The position numbers and the translations under genes were made by a program. From Flavobacteriia bacterium (lineage in GTDB: Bacteria > Bacteroidota > Bacteroidia > Flavobacteriales_D > Crocinitomicaceae), in NCBI GenBank assembly GCA_947464135.1, contig CANHVK010000002.1, positions 1-64,000 of the forward strand: DNA of 64,000 nucleotides, given 5' to 3'. The notes under the pieces were generated by a model. That model did no database searches. It saw only the letters and a program-made list of their open reading frames with translations, and was not told the origin of the DNA. This document shows, one piece after another, positions 36,588-45,953 of the stretch; the first letter of the stretch is position 1, and the number at the start of each line of letters is the position of its first letter.

Positions 36588-37840
36588 TTTTTATCTTTTA
36601 TCATTCGTTGAGCGATGGCGATATATTCAAACAAATCGGATGGATGTCCAAATTTGTATTTGTATTTATTTATATAAGCCTTGTTGTGCTCGTATTTTTC
36701 AGGTAAAATTATATTTTTTCCGCGAATTGACCCTGTACGTACTATGATTAAATCTTCATCTGGAATGGTAATTATAAATTGTCCAAGTATTCCACGACAG
36801 TAATAAACAGGATGTTTTCCACCTAAATAGGTCCAAATATGTAGTCCATATCGGTAATTTGGAACATTTTCTTCGGTAGTCATTTTTGGATTTGATAAAA
36901 AATCTTTCATGTAAGATGCGGGAATGATTTCTTGTCCATTCCAAACCCCATTTTGTTTGATTAATCTTCCTAATCGCGCGAAATCTCGGGAAGTTCCATA
37001 AACACAGCAGAATGATTTCTCATCTCCATTTTCTTTATCTAAACTCCAATAGGCATCACTCTCTGTACCAATTTTTGACCAAATCTTTTCTGAAGCATAA
37101 TCTGAAACCCTTTTACCAGTAGCTTTTTTTATGATAAACCCTAACAATTGAGAATTACCACTTTGATATTCAAAACGTTTTCCTGGTTTTTCAATGGCAA
37201 ATTGATTTGTTGTCAATCCATATAAATCAGTACCATAATAAGAAGCCGCATTGTGTGATAACGGATTTTTACCACTTTCTTCCCAATTCAAACCAGATGA
37301 CATCATCAATAAGTGTCTGATAGTAATGAGTTTTTTTGCGTCTTTTTTGAATTCAGGAATATAATTCGCAACAGGTTCATCCATGCTTTTAATTTTCCCA
37401 TCTTTTATAGCACATCCAATTAATAAGCCGACAAGGGTTTTAGCTGCTGAAAAACTATTCGTTACTGTACTTTGAACATGATCGCCCCAATATTTTTCAA
37501 ATAAAAGCGTATCACCATGAAATACCAAAAAGGAAGAAATTTCTAATTTTTCTATTTTCGCTAATTCATCTGGTAAAATAACAGCTTTTTGAGTGGCTTT
37601 TTTCCAAGCGAAAATGTTTTCTGCTTTCTTTAAAGTCTTATTATAAAATACATCCTTATCAAAAATGGATGGTCCCGTTCTTCCTTGTAAATAGGTATTG
37701 TAAATTCCTTTATATAAATAGGTTCTTCCAGTAACTAGAATAAAAATATTAGCTAAAATCAGCAGAGAAAGGATTAAAATACCTATGTACTTTAATACCC
37801 TTTTAATCAATCTAAGTAAAGAAAATTTATTCACTGACAT
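36584..37840 (-). CDS. Serine hydrolase, beta-lactamase/class C family
   Basis: The protein has a membrane anchor (YIGILILSLLILANIFILV near residues 18-36) and a beta-lactamase-fold domain. The catalytic SxxK is S131-A-A-K134 in NSFSAAKTLVG, and the second motif YxN-like residue is in FEYQSGNSQLLG. Family members hydrolyse peptides, esters or amides; the substrate here cannot be told. ATG 37840 was chosen; the frame extends 19 codons upstream into lipB. It overlaps lipB by 14 bases and precedes the 136-residue gene, so all three may share a transcript. Confidence 0.85.
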   Translation of the reverse strand: MSVNKFSLLRLIKRVLKYIGILILSLLILANIFILVTGRTYLYKGIYNTYLQGRTGPSIFDKDVFYNKTLKKAENIFAWKKATQKAVILPDELAKIEKLEISSFLVFHGDTLLFEKYWGDHVQSTVTNSFSAAKTLVGLLIGCAIKDGKIKSMDEPVANYIPEFKKDAKKLITIRHLLMMSSGLNWEESGKNPLSHNAASYYGTDLYGLTTNQFAIEKPGKRFEYQSGNSQLLGFIIKKATGKRVSDYASEKIWSKIGTESDAYWSLDKENGDEKSFCCVYGTSRDFARLGRLIKQNGVWNGQEIIPASYMKDFLSNPKMTTEENVPNYRYGLHIWTYLGGKHPVYYCRGILGQFIITIPDEDLIIVRTGSIRGKNIILPEKYEHNKAYINKYKYKFGHPSDLFEYIAIAQRMIKDKK

Positions 37841-38525
37841 AATTAAAACCAAATTGTTGGGCCAATTTTTCTTTAAAAATGGCTGAAACTTCTTCAAAAT
37901 CGAGTTCTTTACCCAATTCTTGTTGCAAGGAAGTTACCGATTTATCTTGAATTCCACAAGGAATTATATGATTAAAATAAGTCAAATCACTATTTATGTT
38001 GAAACCTATTCCGTGCATCGTCACCCAACGAGAACATTTTACACCCATGGCACAAATTTTACGTTCTCGAGGAGTGTTGGGTTCTATCCAAACCCCTGTC
38101 AGTCCATCAAAACGTTCTCCTTTTACACCATATTCAGCAATAGTAGCAATAACAGCTTCTTCCAAATAACGCAAATAACGGTGTATATCGGAGAAAAAAT
38201 AATCTAAATCTAAAATCGGATAAACCACCAATTGACCTGGGCCATGATAAGTAATATCCCCACCACGATTTATTTTATAATAGGTTGCCTGATGTTCATC
38301 CAATGCCTTTTCATCTAATAAAAGATGGCTTTCTTTACCGCTTTTTCCAAGTGTATATACATGTGGATGTTGACAGAAAAAAACATAATTTTTGGTAGAT
38401 TGATCTGTTTCTCCATTCCTGCGCGCAATTTTCATGGCAATAGTTTTAGCAAAAACTTCTTCTTGAAAATCCCAAGCTTCTTTATAGTCAATAACCCCAA
38501 GATTTTTATAAATCACATCTACCAT
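37827..38525 (-). CDS. lipB: Octanoyl-[acyl carrier protein]:protein octanoyltransferase
   Basis: LipB moves octanoyl groups from ACP to lipoyl domains such as GcvH. The 232 residues have the family signature RGGDITYHGPGQLVVYPILDL near residue 80-100, HPHVYTLGKSG near 55, and the catalytic cysteine in HIIPCGIQDKSVTS near 195. ATG 38525 (MVDVIYKNLG) was chosen over a start 11 codons earlier, because TAnnTTTG elements on this strand lie at 38541-38548 and again at 38556-38563, inside the longer version. It is the first gene of a leftward set with the serine hydrolase. Confidence 0.95.
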   Translation of the reverse strand: MVDVIYKNLGVIDYKEAWDFQEEVFAKTIAMKIARRNGETDQSTKNYVFFCQHPHVYTLGKSGKESHLLLDEKALDEHQATYYKINRGGDITYHGPGQLVVYPILDLDYFFSDIHRYLRYLEEAVIATIAEYGVKGERFDGLTGVWIEPNTPRERKICAMGVKCSRWVTMHGIGFNINSDLTYFNHIIPCGIQDKSVTSLQQELGKELDFEEVSAIFKEKLAQQFGFNYVSE

Positions 38526-38540
38526 CTGACTTCTTTTTTT

Positions 38541-38563
38541 CAAATGTAAGGAATTCAAATGTA
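38541..38563 (-). promoter_or_regulatory. Two TACATTTG elements upstream of lipB
   Basis: On the minus strand TACATTTG occurs twice, at 38541-38548 and 38556-38563, 15 bases apart in register. Each fits the -7 consensus; the nearer one is 15 bases from the chosen ATG. Confidence 0.45.
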
Positions 38564-38694
38564 TTCAAATAGTTAAAGTAGCTATTAGCAGAGTTTTAAA
38601 AGAAAGTAAATAATTAAAAAACAGATTGTTAAAATAAAATAAATTATCACTAAAAATATTTGAAAAATCAAATCAGAATTAGTCAGATTTATCA

Positions 38695-38702
38695 TACATT
38701 TG
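38695..38702 (+). promoter_or_regulatory. Predicted -7 promoter element for kup
   Basis: TACATTTG ends 25 bases before the kup ATG, in a 169-base gap shared with lipB that shows no other feature. Confidence 0.5.
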
Positions 38703-38727
38703 AAATCCTATTTTTTAATTTTTTGAC

Positions 38728-40692
38728 ATGAGTTCAGAACATAAAACCAAATTGAGTGTAGCTGGTGTATTAATTACAATCGGTATCGTTTTTGGTGACA
38801 TTGGTACATCTCCATTATATGTATTCCAAGCAATTACAGAAGGAAAACATTTTTCAGAAGGAATCATACTAGGAGGATTATCTTCTGTTATTTGGACCCT
38901 GATTTTGTTAGCTTCCATCAAGTATGTTTATTTTGCTTTAAATGCAGATAATAAGGGTGAGGGAGGAATCTTCGCTTTGTATGCTTTGCTAAAAGACAAA
39001 AAAGCAAAATGGATTATTATTCCAACCCTAATTGGGTGTGCTTCTTTGTTAGCAGATGGGTTTATTACACCGGCAATTTCAATATCCGCTGCAGTAGAAG
39101 GATTAAATAACATCAATCCTGACTTACCAACTATGCCCATCGTTGTTGGAATCATTTTTGCATTATTTGCTATACAACAATTTGGTACAGTGATCATTGG
39201 AAAGGTATTTGGACCTATTATGATAATCTGGTTCGGATTTTTATTGTATTTAGGATTATTACATATCGCAGATTACCCAGGAATTTTTAAAGCTTTAAAT
39301 CCTTGGTATGCATACAATATGATTGTTAACGTTCCTGGTGGATTTTGGGTATTAGGCGCTGTTTTCCTTTGTACTACGGGTGCAGAAGCGCTTTACTCTG
39401 ACCTTGGTCATTGCGGTAAAGGTAATATTCGCGTTAGCTGGAGTATTATGGCGGTAGTTTTAGTAATTCATTACTTAGGCCAAGGTGCCATGGCGTTAAA
39501 ACCTGGTTTCCATTTATTACCAAAGCAAACTATATTTTACGCAATGGTTCCTAAAGGAATTTTACCATTTGCTGTCGGTATTGCTACAGCGGCTACAATT
39601 ATTGCTTCTCAAGCGTTAATTACTGGAATTTTTACCTTGATGAATGAAGCTATTAAATTGAAATTATGGACAAATTTAAAAGTGAAATATCCTACTGACC
39701 ATCACGGACAAATTTACATTCCTTTCATTAATTTTATTTTGATGCTGGGTTGTTTATTAGTTATTTACATTTTCAGAACTTCTTCCAATATGGAAGCATC
39801 TTACGGATTAGCGATTACCATCAATATGATTATGACTTCTATTTTATTGGTGTTGATGTTATTTGTGCGCTATCCAAAATCAAAACTGATCTTTAGTTTA
39901 ATTTTTGCTGTTTTCTTTATTGTAGAAGGAATATTCTTATTCTCAAACTTGAATAAAATACCACACGGAGGTTGGTTTACATTAATTCTTGCTATTTTAT
40001 TTTTTACAGCATTATTTGTATTCTACAAAGCAAAGCAATTGCGCGCTAACATCACGGAATATATTCCAATGTCAAGGGTAATTCCTTTACTGAATAAAGT
40101 TAGAAGCGATGATAAAATTCCTTACGAAGCAACAAACCTGGTGTACCCTACTCGTTCTGCAACTCCTAAACAATTGGATTCAACTGTATTTTTCTCTTTA
40201 TTTAAAAAACGACCAAGAAAAGCAGGTATTGTATGGTTTGTTCACATAGAAATTAAGTCTGACCCTTGGGGAGTAGATTATTCTGTAAATGAGGTTATTG
40301 ATAAACACTGTTACCACGTTTCTATACAATTAGGTTTCAAAGAAGAGCATCGAATAGAATATATGCTTCGTAAAATTCATTGCAAAATGGTTGAAAGAGG
40401 TGAAATAGAAGGGAAAAGTGTTTTTGAATGTGTCAAAGGGCATTTCGAAGAACCTGACTTTAAATTTATTATGTTAAGTTCTCGTGTTGCTACAGACAAT
40501 AAGTTAACACCTTTCCAAATTATTACCGTTAAAGCTTATCGTTTCATAAAAGCAACAGGATTGAAAGCAGCAGAAGATTTTGGGTTGGATAAAACAAATG
40601 TAATGGAAGAATATGTTCCAATCAATGTTACAAAACAATACGAACAAGAACTTCACGAAGAATTTGAGAATTATTCTGCTACTAATAGTTAA
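38728..40692 (+). CDS. kup: Low-affinity potassium transporter Kup
   Basis: Kup imports K+ with protons across the inner membrane. The 654-residue protein begins with the KUP signature GIVFGDIGTSPLYVF near residue 20 and has about twelve membrane helices, including GFITPAISISAAVEGL near 110 and GAVFLCTTGAEALYSDLGHCGKGNIR near 211-236. A cytoplasmic C-terminal domain of roughly 200 residues follows. It has its own -7 element. prfB starts 6 bases after its stop. Confidence 0.96.
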   Translation: MSSEHKTKLSVAGVLITIGIVFGDIGTSPLYVFQAITEGKHFSEGIILGGLSSVIWTLILLASIKYVYFALNADNKGEGGIFALYALLKDKKAKWIIIPTLIGCASLLADGFITPAISISAAVEGLNNINPDLPTMPIVVGIIFALFAIQQFGTVIIGKVFGPIMIIWFGFLLYLGLLHIADYPGIFKALNPWYAYNMIVNVPGGFWVLGAVFLCTTGAEALYSDLGHCGKGNIRVSWSIMAVVLVIHYLGQGAMALKPGFHLLPKQTIFYAMVPKGILPFAVGIATAATIIASQALITGIFTLMNEAIKLKLWTNLKVKYPTDHHGQIYIPFINFILMLGCLLVIYIFRTSSNMEASYGLAITINMIMTSILLVLMLFVRYPKSKLIFSLIFAVFFIVEGIFLFSNLNKIPHGGWFTLILAILFFTALFVFYKAKQLRANITEYIPMSRVIPLLNKVRSDDKIPYEATNLVYPTRSATPKQLDSTVFFSLFKKRPRKAGIVWFVHIEIKSDPWGVDYSVNEVIDKHCYHVSIQLGFKEEHRIEYMLRKIHCKMVERGEIEGKSVFECVKGHFEEPDFKFIMLSSRVATDNKLTPFQIITVKAYRFIKATGLKAAEDFGLDKTNVMEEYVPINVTKQYEQELHEEFENYSATNS

Positions 40693-40698
40693 TTTGTT

Positions 40699-41784
40699 AT
40701 GATTAACCAAGATCAACTAAAAGAACTACAACAACGCATACAAGCGATTTCAACTTATTTGAAAATCGACCAAAAACGTATTGAATTACAAGAAAGTGAA
40801 TTAAAGTCGCAAGACCCTACTTTTTGGGATAATCCTAAAAAAGCAGAGGCTGATATGAAGCAAATTCGTACGTTGAAATTTTGGATAAATACCTACGAAA
40901 CATTAGCATCTGCCGCAGATGATTTAGAAGTACTACTCGACTTCTTCAAAGAAGGAGAAGCTACAGAAAATGAATTAGATACTGCTTATGCAGAACTGAA
41001 AACAAATGTTGAAGAATTAGAATTAAAAAACATGCTTTCAGGAGAAGAAGATCAGCTAAGTGCGGTTCTTCAAATCACATCTGGTGCTGGTGGTACAGAA
41101 AGTTGTGATTGGGCTTCTATGTTGATGCGTATGTACACCATGTGGGCTCAAAAGAATAATTATAAACTAACTCAATTAAACTACCAGGATGGTGATGTTG
41201 CTGGGATTAAAACAGTAACCCTAGAAATCGAAGGTGACTTTGCATTTGGGTATCTAAAAGGAGAAAATGGAGTACATCGTTTGGTTCGTATTTCCCCTTT
41301 TGATTCTAATGCTAAACGTCACACATCTTTTGCATCTGTTTATGTCTATCCATTAGTAGATGATACTATTGAAATCAATATTAATCCAGCAGATATCTCT
41401 TTCGAGACAATGCGTGCAAGTGGTGCTGGTGGACAAAATGTAAACAAAGTTGAAACAGCTGTTCGTTTACGTCACGCTCCAACTGGAATTATTATAGAAA
41501 ACTCTGAATCTCGTTCACAATTAGCCAATAAAGAAAAAGCTATGCAATTGTTACGTTCACAATTATATGAATTAGAATTGCGTGCAAGAATGGAAAAACG
41601 GAATGAAATTGAAGCTAATAAGAAAAAAATAGAATGGGGTTCACAAATTCGTAATTATGTCATGCATCCTTATAAATTGGTTAAAGATGTCCGAACAGGT
41701 TATGAATCAGGGAATGTAGAATCTATTATGGATGGAGATATAGATGAATTCTTAAAATCTTATTTGATGACTTTTGGGAATTAA
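40699..41784 (+). CDS. prfB: Peptide chain release factor 2
   Basis: RF2 reads UAA and UGA. The recognition tripeptide S199-P-F201 is in [15 protein letters not shown], and the GGQ is at residues 244-246 in [15 protein letters not shown]. The frame is continuous from ATG 40699 through the N-terminal helix, so the usual autoregulatory +1 frameshift site (CTT TGA) is missing. At the matching place the sequence reads TAT TTG AAA (40756-40764). It starts 6 bases after kup. Confidence 0.96.
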   Translation: MINQDQLKELQQRIQAISTYLKIDQKRIELQESELKSQDPTFWDNPKKAEADMKQIRTLKFWINTYETLASAADDLEVLLDFFKEGEATENELDTAYAELKTNVEELELKNMLSGEEDQLSAVLQITSGAGGTESCDWASMLMRMYTMWAQKNNYKLTQLNYQDGDVAGIKTVTLEIEGDFAFGYLKGENGVHRLVRISPFDSNAKRHTSFASVYVYPLVDDTIEININPADISFETMRASGAGGQNVNKVETAVRLRHAPTGIIIENSESRSQLANKEKAMQLLRSQLYELELRARMEKRNEIEANKKKIEWGSQIRNYVMHPYKLVKDVRTGYESGNVESIMDGDIDEFLKSYLMTFGN

Positions 41785-41786
41785 CT

Positions 41787-42548
41787 TTACCTCAAACAAA
41801 ATCCTAATACAGTATCAATAAAAATCTCTGGTTGTTCAGCATGCACCCAATGACCTGCATCTTGAATTGTTACTAATGATGAATCCGGAAAAACAGCTTC
41901 TATTTCTTCCCAATCTTCATCCAATATATAATTGGAAAGTTCACCACGAATAAACAAAGAAACTGTCCAATTTTCTTCCATTTCTAAGGTCGAAAGGATT
42001 TCTGTCATTTCTCGTTCTAATACATCCACGTTCATTCTCCAAGCTAACTGGCCTTTTTCTTTCCAGTATAAATTCTTTAATAAGAACTGTCTAACTCCAT
42101 ATGAATCGACAAACGGCAATAAGGATTTTTCTGCTTCTGAACGTGAAGCAACATTTTCTAAAGGAACTGAACGTATCCCCTTGATGATTTCATTATGATG
42201 CATCGGATATTGCTTAATACCAATATCAACGACAATCATTTTTTCTAATTTATTAGGAAATTTATGGGCATACCACATAGCAGTTTTACCACCCATGGAA
42301 TGACCCATTAAAATAAATTTATCAATACCCAAGTGTTGCATTAAACGATCTAAATCATCGGCCATGATATCATAGGTAAATTCTTCATGCCATGCAGAAT
42401 GACCATGGTTGCGTTGGTCTACTAAAATTACCCTGTAATATTCCGAGATACGTTTTGCATGTGTTTGCCAATTATCTGAATTGCCAAACAAGCCGTGTAA
42501 AATTACAAATGGAGTTCCCTCACCTAATTCACGATAATGAAGCAACAT
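41787..42548 (-). CDS. Alpha/beta hydrolase
   Basis: This is a 253-residue alpha/beta-hydrolase of the YbfF/esterase-like type. The oxyanion HGLFGNSDNW is at residue 18, the nucleophile elbow GHSMGG has S84, and the catalytic histidine is in DAGHWVHAEQPE near 235. Such enzymes split acyl or thioester bonds; the substrate is unknown. It is convergent with prfB (2-base gap) and downstream of the metal-binding lipoprotein gene, one base overlapping, hence probably cotranscribed. Confidence 0.88.
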   Translation of the reverse strand: MLLHYRELGEGTPFVILHGLFGNSDNWQTHAKRISEYYRVILVDQRNHGHSAWHEEFTYDIMADDLDRLMQHLGIDKFILMGHSMGGKTAMWYAHKFPNKLEKMIVVDIGIKQYPMHHNEIIKGIRSVPLENVASRSEAEKSLLPFVDSYGVRQFLLKNLYWKEKGQLAWRMNVDVLEREMTEILSTLEMEENWTVSLFIRGELSNYILDEDWEEIEAVFPDSSLVTIQDAGHWVHAEQPEIFIDTVLGFCLR

Positions 42549-42904
42549 TATAAATTTACTTTAAATTGTTTGTCATTTAATTGACTAATAATTGAAATGA
42601 TTTTTTCTTTTGAAATAGCTGTACTATCAAATGCTATGGTAGCAACATTAACTTTACGCTCATCTTTAAAATCAAAGGAGCATCTATCCACTGCTTTGGT
42701 ATCTTTTAACGCTTTACGAATGGAACTTCCACACCCCATTTCGCATACCATACCTTCTATGTTTAGGGTTATTGATTTATTTACATTAACCTTAACAGGT
42801 GTTTCTTTTTTAGTAATATTTACAGTTGATTTTGCTTGGGTCTCCTTTTGATTACAAGAAATAACAAGCATAAAGAAAATAAGTCCGTAAAAAATCTTTT
42901 TCAT
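42548..42904 (-). CDS. Lipoprotein with heavy-metal-associated (HMA) domain
   Basis: The 118-residue protein has a signal peptide ending in a lipobox (MLVISC, then NQKETQAK), so it is probably lipid-anchored outside the cytoplasm. The remainder is one HMA fold with the metal-binding loop GMVCEMGCGSSIRKAL. The cysteine spacing is CX3C rather than the classical CX2C, a variant I know from Bacteroidota proteins. Copper binding is likely by family. A TAnnTTTG element lies 23 bases upstream (42928-42935, minus strand). An envelope-side metal-binding lipoprotein is a less usual setting for this domain. Confidence 0.82.
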   Translation of the reverse strand: MKKIFYGLIFFMLVISCNQKETQAKSTVNITKKETPVKVNVNKSITLNIEGMVCEMGCGSSIRKALKDTKAVDRCSFDFKDERKVNVATIAFDSTAISKEKIISIISQLNDKQFKVNL

Positions 42905-42927
42905 CGTAATTCAATTAATAGATAGAA

Positions 42928-42935
42928 CAAAGGTA
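42928..42935 (-). promoter_or_regulatory. Predicted -7 element for the HMA lipoprotein gene
   Basis: On the minus strand TACCTTTG, 23 bases before the ATG at 42904. Confidence 0.5.
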
Positions 42936-43017
42936 ATGAGTATTCAGAATAGTATATACACTAGACATATCAAAAACAAAAAAAAGATTCAAGTGTTGTA
43001 TTATTGAATTAAATATG

Positions 43018-43025
43018 TACCTTTG
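43018..43025 (+). promoter_or_regulatory. Predicted -7 promoter element for bcp
   Basis: TACCTTTG ends 37 bases before the bcp ATG. Confidence 0.5.
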
Positions 43026-43062
43026 ATTAAATTATAATCTTTTTTTGTTTAAAATATCAACA

Positions 43063-43527
43063 ATGACAACACTAAAGAAAAACGATAAAGCGCCTGTTTT
43101 TTCAGGAAAAGACCAAGATGGAAACATCATTTCAAACGAAACCTTAACTGGAAAAAAGTATGTAATATACTTTTATCCGAAAGATATGACTCCTGGGTGT
43201 ACAGACCAAGCTTGTAATTTGAGAGATAACTATACACAATTAGGTCAAGAAGGAATTCAGATTATTGGAGTTAGTATGGACAGTGAAAGTTCGCATCAGA
43301 AATTTATTGCAAAACATACTTTGCCTTTTCCCTTAATTGCAGATACTGATAAAAGTGTAATTAATGCATTTGGAGTGTGGGGTCCAAAAAAGTTTATGGG
43401 TAAAGAATACGATGGTATTCACCGTACTACTTTCTTGGTTAATGAAGAAGGTGTTATAGTAGATGTAATCTCAAAACCTAAAACTAAAGACCACGCAAAA
43501 GAAATATTAGCGGGTTTTAATCAATAA
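43063..43527 (+). CDS. bcp: Thiol peroxidase Bcp (peroxiredoxin Q)
   Basis: Bcp reduces hydroperoxides through a peroxidatic cysteine and thioredoxin. The motif FYPKDMTPGCTDQACNLRD holds the peroxidatic and resolving cysteines five residues apart, the atypical 2-Cys arrangement of this subfamily. ADTDKSVINAFGVWG and HRTTFLVNEEG are also typical. Start ATG 43063 gives a 154-residue protein; a longer TTG start is not supported. It precedes recA by 74 bases but recA has its own promoter. Confidence 0.94.
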   Translation: MTTLKKNDKAPVFSGKDQDGNIISNETLTGKKYVIYFYPKDMTPGCTDQACNLRDNYTQLGQEGIQIIGVSMDSESSHQKFIAKHTLPFPLIADTDKSVINAFGVWGPKKFMGKEYDGIHRTTFLVNEEGVIVDVISKPKTKDHAKEILAGFNQ

Positions 43528-43535
43528 TTTTTAAA

Positions 43536-43552
43536 ACGTAAAATATTTACGT
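43536..43552. promoter_or_regulatory. Palindrome overlapping the recA promoter (candidate operator)
   Basis: ACGTAAA and TTTACGT form perfect 7-base arms around ATA. The site lies 12 bases upstream of the predicted recA -7 element, where the -33 element would be. This placement is what a repressor operator would have. Confidence 0.5.
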
Positions 43553-43563
43553 ACTACTTACCA

Positions 43564-43571
43564 TAACTTTG
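43564..43571 (+). promoter_or_regulatory. Predicted -7 promoter element for recA
   Basis: TAACTTTG matches TAnnTTTG, ending 30 bases before the recA ATG. Confidence 0.6.
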
Positions 43572-43601
43572 TATCATCACTAACAACAAAAACTAGAAAA
43601 C

Positions 43602-44630
43602 ATGTCAAAAGAAGTTAACATAGAAAAATTAAAAGCACTTCAACTTACAATGGATAAGTTAGATAAAACTTTCGGAAAAGGAAGTGTTATGAAACTAGGA
43701 GATTCAGCTATTGAAGAAGTAGAAGTAATACCAACCGGTTCTATCACATTAGATTTAGCATTAGGTGTTAACGGATTCCCTAAAGGACGAATTGTAGAAA
43801 TCTATGGTCCAGAATCATCAGGTAAAACAACGTTAGCTATTCACGCGATTGCAGAATGTCAAAAAAATGGCGGAATTGCAGCAATCATTGATGCTGAACA
43901 TGCTTTCGACCAATTTTATGCTAAAAAACTAGGGGTTGATATCGATAACTTATTAATTTCTCAACCAGATAATGGAGAGCAAGCATTAGAAATTGCGGAT
44001 AATCTAATTCGTTCAGGTGCAATTGATTTAATCGTTATAGATTCAGTAGCAGCATTGACTCCAAAAGCTGAGATTGAAGGGGAAATGGGGGATTCTCAAA
44101 TGGGTTTACAAGCACGTTTGATGTCTAAAGCACTGAGAAAATTAACAGGTTCTATCTCTAAAGCTAAATGTTCTTGTATTTTCATCAACCAATTAAGAGA
44201 TAAAATTGGTGTAATGTTTGGAAATCCTGAAACTACTACGGGTGGTAATGCATTAAAGTTTTATGCTTCAGTTAGAATAGATATCCGTAAAGCAACTCAA
44301 TTGAAAGATGGAGAAGAAGTAATCGGAAACCGTGTAAAAGTAAAAGTGGTAAAAAACAAAGTTGCGCCTCCTTTCAGAAAAGCGGAATTTGATATTATGT
44401 ATGGTGAAGGTATTTCTAAAGTTGGTGAAATTATCGATTTAGGAGTTGACTTAAATATCATCAAGAAAAGTGGTTCATGGTTCTCTTATGGTGAAACAAA
44501 ATTAGGACAAGGTCGTGATGCGGTTAAAAACCTAATTCAAGACAATCCAGAATTAATGGAAGAATTGGAAACTAAAATCAAAAGTGCATTGACAAAAGAA
44601 GATGCAAAAGAGATTTTAATGAGTGAATAA
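43602..44630 (+). CDS. recA: Recombinase RecA
   Basis: RecA forms the nucleoprotein filament for homologous recombination and repair. The 342 residues include Walker A GPESSGKT at 69-76, the [18 protein letters not shown] segment, loop L2 [15 protein letters not shown], and the C-terminal domain with [13 protein letters not shown]. The sequence is complete and normal. It is followed by a hairpin terminator shared with the convergent aspartate kinase gene. Confidence 0.98.
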   Translation: MSKEVNIEKLKALQLTMDKLDKTFGKGSVMKLGDSAIEEVEVIPTGSITLDLALGVNGFPKGRIVEIYGPESSGKTTLAIHAIAECQKNGGIAAIIDAEHAFDQFYAKKLGVDIDNLLISQPDNGEQALEIADNLIRSGAIDLIVIDSVAALTPKAEIEGEMGDSQMGLQARLMSKALRKLTGSISKAKCSCIFINQLRDKIGVMFGNPETTTGGNALKFYASVRIDIRKATQLKDGEEVIGNRVKVKVVKNKVAPPFRKAEFDIMYGEGISKVGEIIDLGVDLNIIKKSGSWFSYGETKLGQGRDAVKNLIQDNPELMEELETKIKSALTKEDAKEILMSE

Positions 44631-44649
44631 AAAAGAATAAATAAGTATA

Positions 44650-44677
44650 AAAATGCGAGGAAATCCTCGCATTTTTT
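44650..44677. terminator. Bidirectional terminator between recA and the aspartate kinase gene
   Basis: AAATGCGAGG and CCTCGCATTT are perfect 10-base arms around AAAT, followed by T-rich sequence on the plus strand and by T-rich sequence (from the A tract) on the minus strand. It sits 20 bases after the recA stop and at the very end of the convergent gene. Confidence 0.9.
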
Positions 44678-45950
44678 ATTTGATATTTCTCATCAATATT
44701 CGAGCAGTTTGTTTAGATTTTTGCGTCAATATAATTTCTTTATCAATAGTAACACGATCAATAGTTGCTTGGTCATAATGTCGAATAGTAACTAATTCAA
44801 GACCTTCTTCTATAGTAACAATAAAATCACTCTCTAATTGACTAAACAAATTTTTAATAACTGAAGGTTTGTTCTCGATAACAAAGTCAAAACTAATCGC
44901 TGAATTTTGCATCAAATTAATTTGAACTCCTGAAGTTGAAAGAATATTAAATAAATGACTTAGGTTTTCTTCTACAATAAATGAAAAATCTTTAGGGGTA
45001 ATGCCCACTTTAATCTGATTCATTTTAAAAATAAACGATGGAACCAAGTGGTCGTAATCAGTTACAGATGAGATAACAGTACCAGAAGCGGAAGGATCAA
45101 CAAAAGATTTTACATATAAAGGTATATTTTTGTTTTGTAACGGTTTAATTGTCTTTGGATGAATGACTGTAGCTCCATAATAAGCTAATTCTATAGCTTC
45201 TTGAAAGGAAATTTGATTTAATTTGATTGTTTTATCAAACCATTTAGGATCAGCATTTAGCATACCAGGAACATCTTTCCAAATAGTAACGCTCTCAGCA
45301 TCTAAACAGTAAGCAAATATACCTGCAGAGTAATCAGAACCTTCGCGACCTAAAGTTGTAGCAAAACCTTCTGCAGTAGCACCAATAAAACCTTGAGTAA
45401 CGATTACATCTGATGTTTTAAATAAAGGTCTAAGGTTCAAATCTATTAATTCCTGTGTTTTTTTCCAATCAACGAACGCATTTCGATAGTTATTATCCGT
45501 ACGAATGAACTGTTTCGTATCAATCCATATTGCTGATACTGTTCTATCTAAAAGATAGGCTTCTATAATTTTAGTACTAATGACTTCTCCTAAAGATACA
45601 ATTTGATCATATTCATAATCATATTTTTCAGAAAAGGGTTTTTTAATCTTTTCAAAAAGAAATTCCTTCATATCGTCTAAAAAAGTAACTAACCCTTCGT
45701 GTCTTTCAAGAAATAAATTATCAACTATTTTTAAATGATATTTTATAATTTCTTCAACTAAATAGCGATATGACTCATAGTTATTCGTTGATAACGCATC
45801 AACAATTTCTTCTAAAGCATTTGTAGTTTTTCCCATTGCAGAAACTACAACTAATTTCTTTTTAGTTGGAAACAAAGAAATAATCTGAGCAACATTTTTA
45901 ACTGCAGAAGCATCTTTTACCGAAGCACCACCAAACTTAAAAACTAACAT
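44676..45950 (-). CDS. lysC: Aspartate kinase
   Basis: The enzyme phosphorylates L-aspartate at the head of lysine, threonine and methionine synthesis. The 424-residue protein starts with VFKFGGASVKDASAV, and has SLGEVIST, TLGREGSDYSAG near residue 206, and two C-terminal ACT-like regions from about 290 (VGITPKDFSFIVEE). It is a monofunctional form; the homoserine dehydrogenase domain is absent. The start is clear. It lies 3 bases downstream of a small outer-membrane-like gene. Confidence 0.93.
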   Translation of the reverse strand: MLVFKFGGASVKDASAVKNVAQIISLFPTKKKLVVVSAMGKTTNALEEIVDALSTNNYESYRYLVEEIIKYHLKIVDNLFLERHEGLVTFLDDMKEFLFEKIKKPFSEKYDYEYDQIVSLGEVISTKIIEAYLLDRTVSAIWIDTKQFIRTDNNYRNAFVDWKKTQELIDLNLRPLFKTSDVIVTQGFIGATAEGFATTLGREGSDYSAGIFAYCLDAESVTIWKDVPGMLNADPKWFDKTIKLNQISFQEAIELAYYGATVIHPKTIKPLQNKNIPLYVKSFVDPSASGTVISSVTDYDHLVPSFIFKMNQIKVGITPKDFSFIVEENLSHLFNILSTSGVQINLMQNSAISFDFVIENKPSVIKNLFSQLESDFIVTIEEGLELVTIRHYDQATIDRVTIDKEIILTQKSKQTARILMRNIK

Positions 45951-45953
45951 AAT

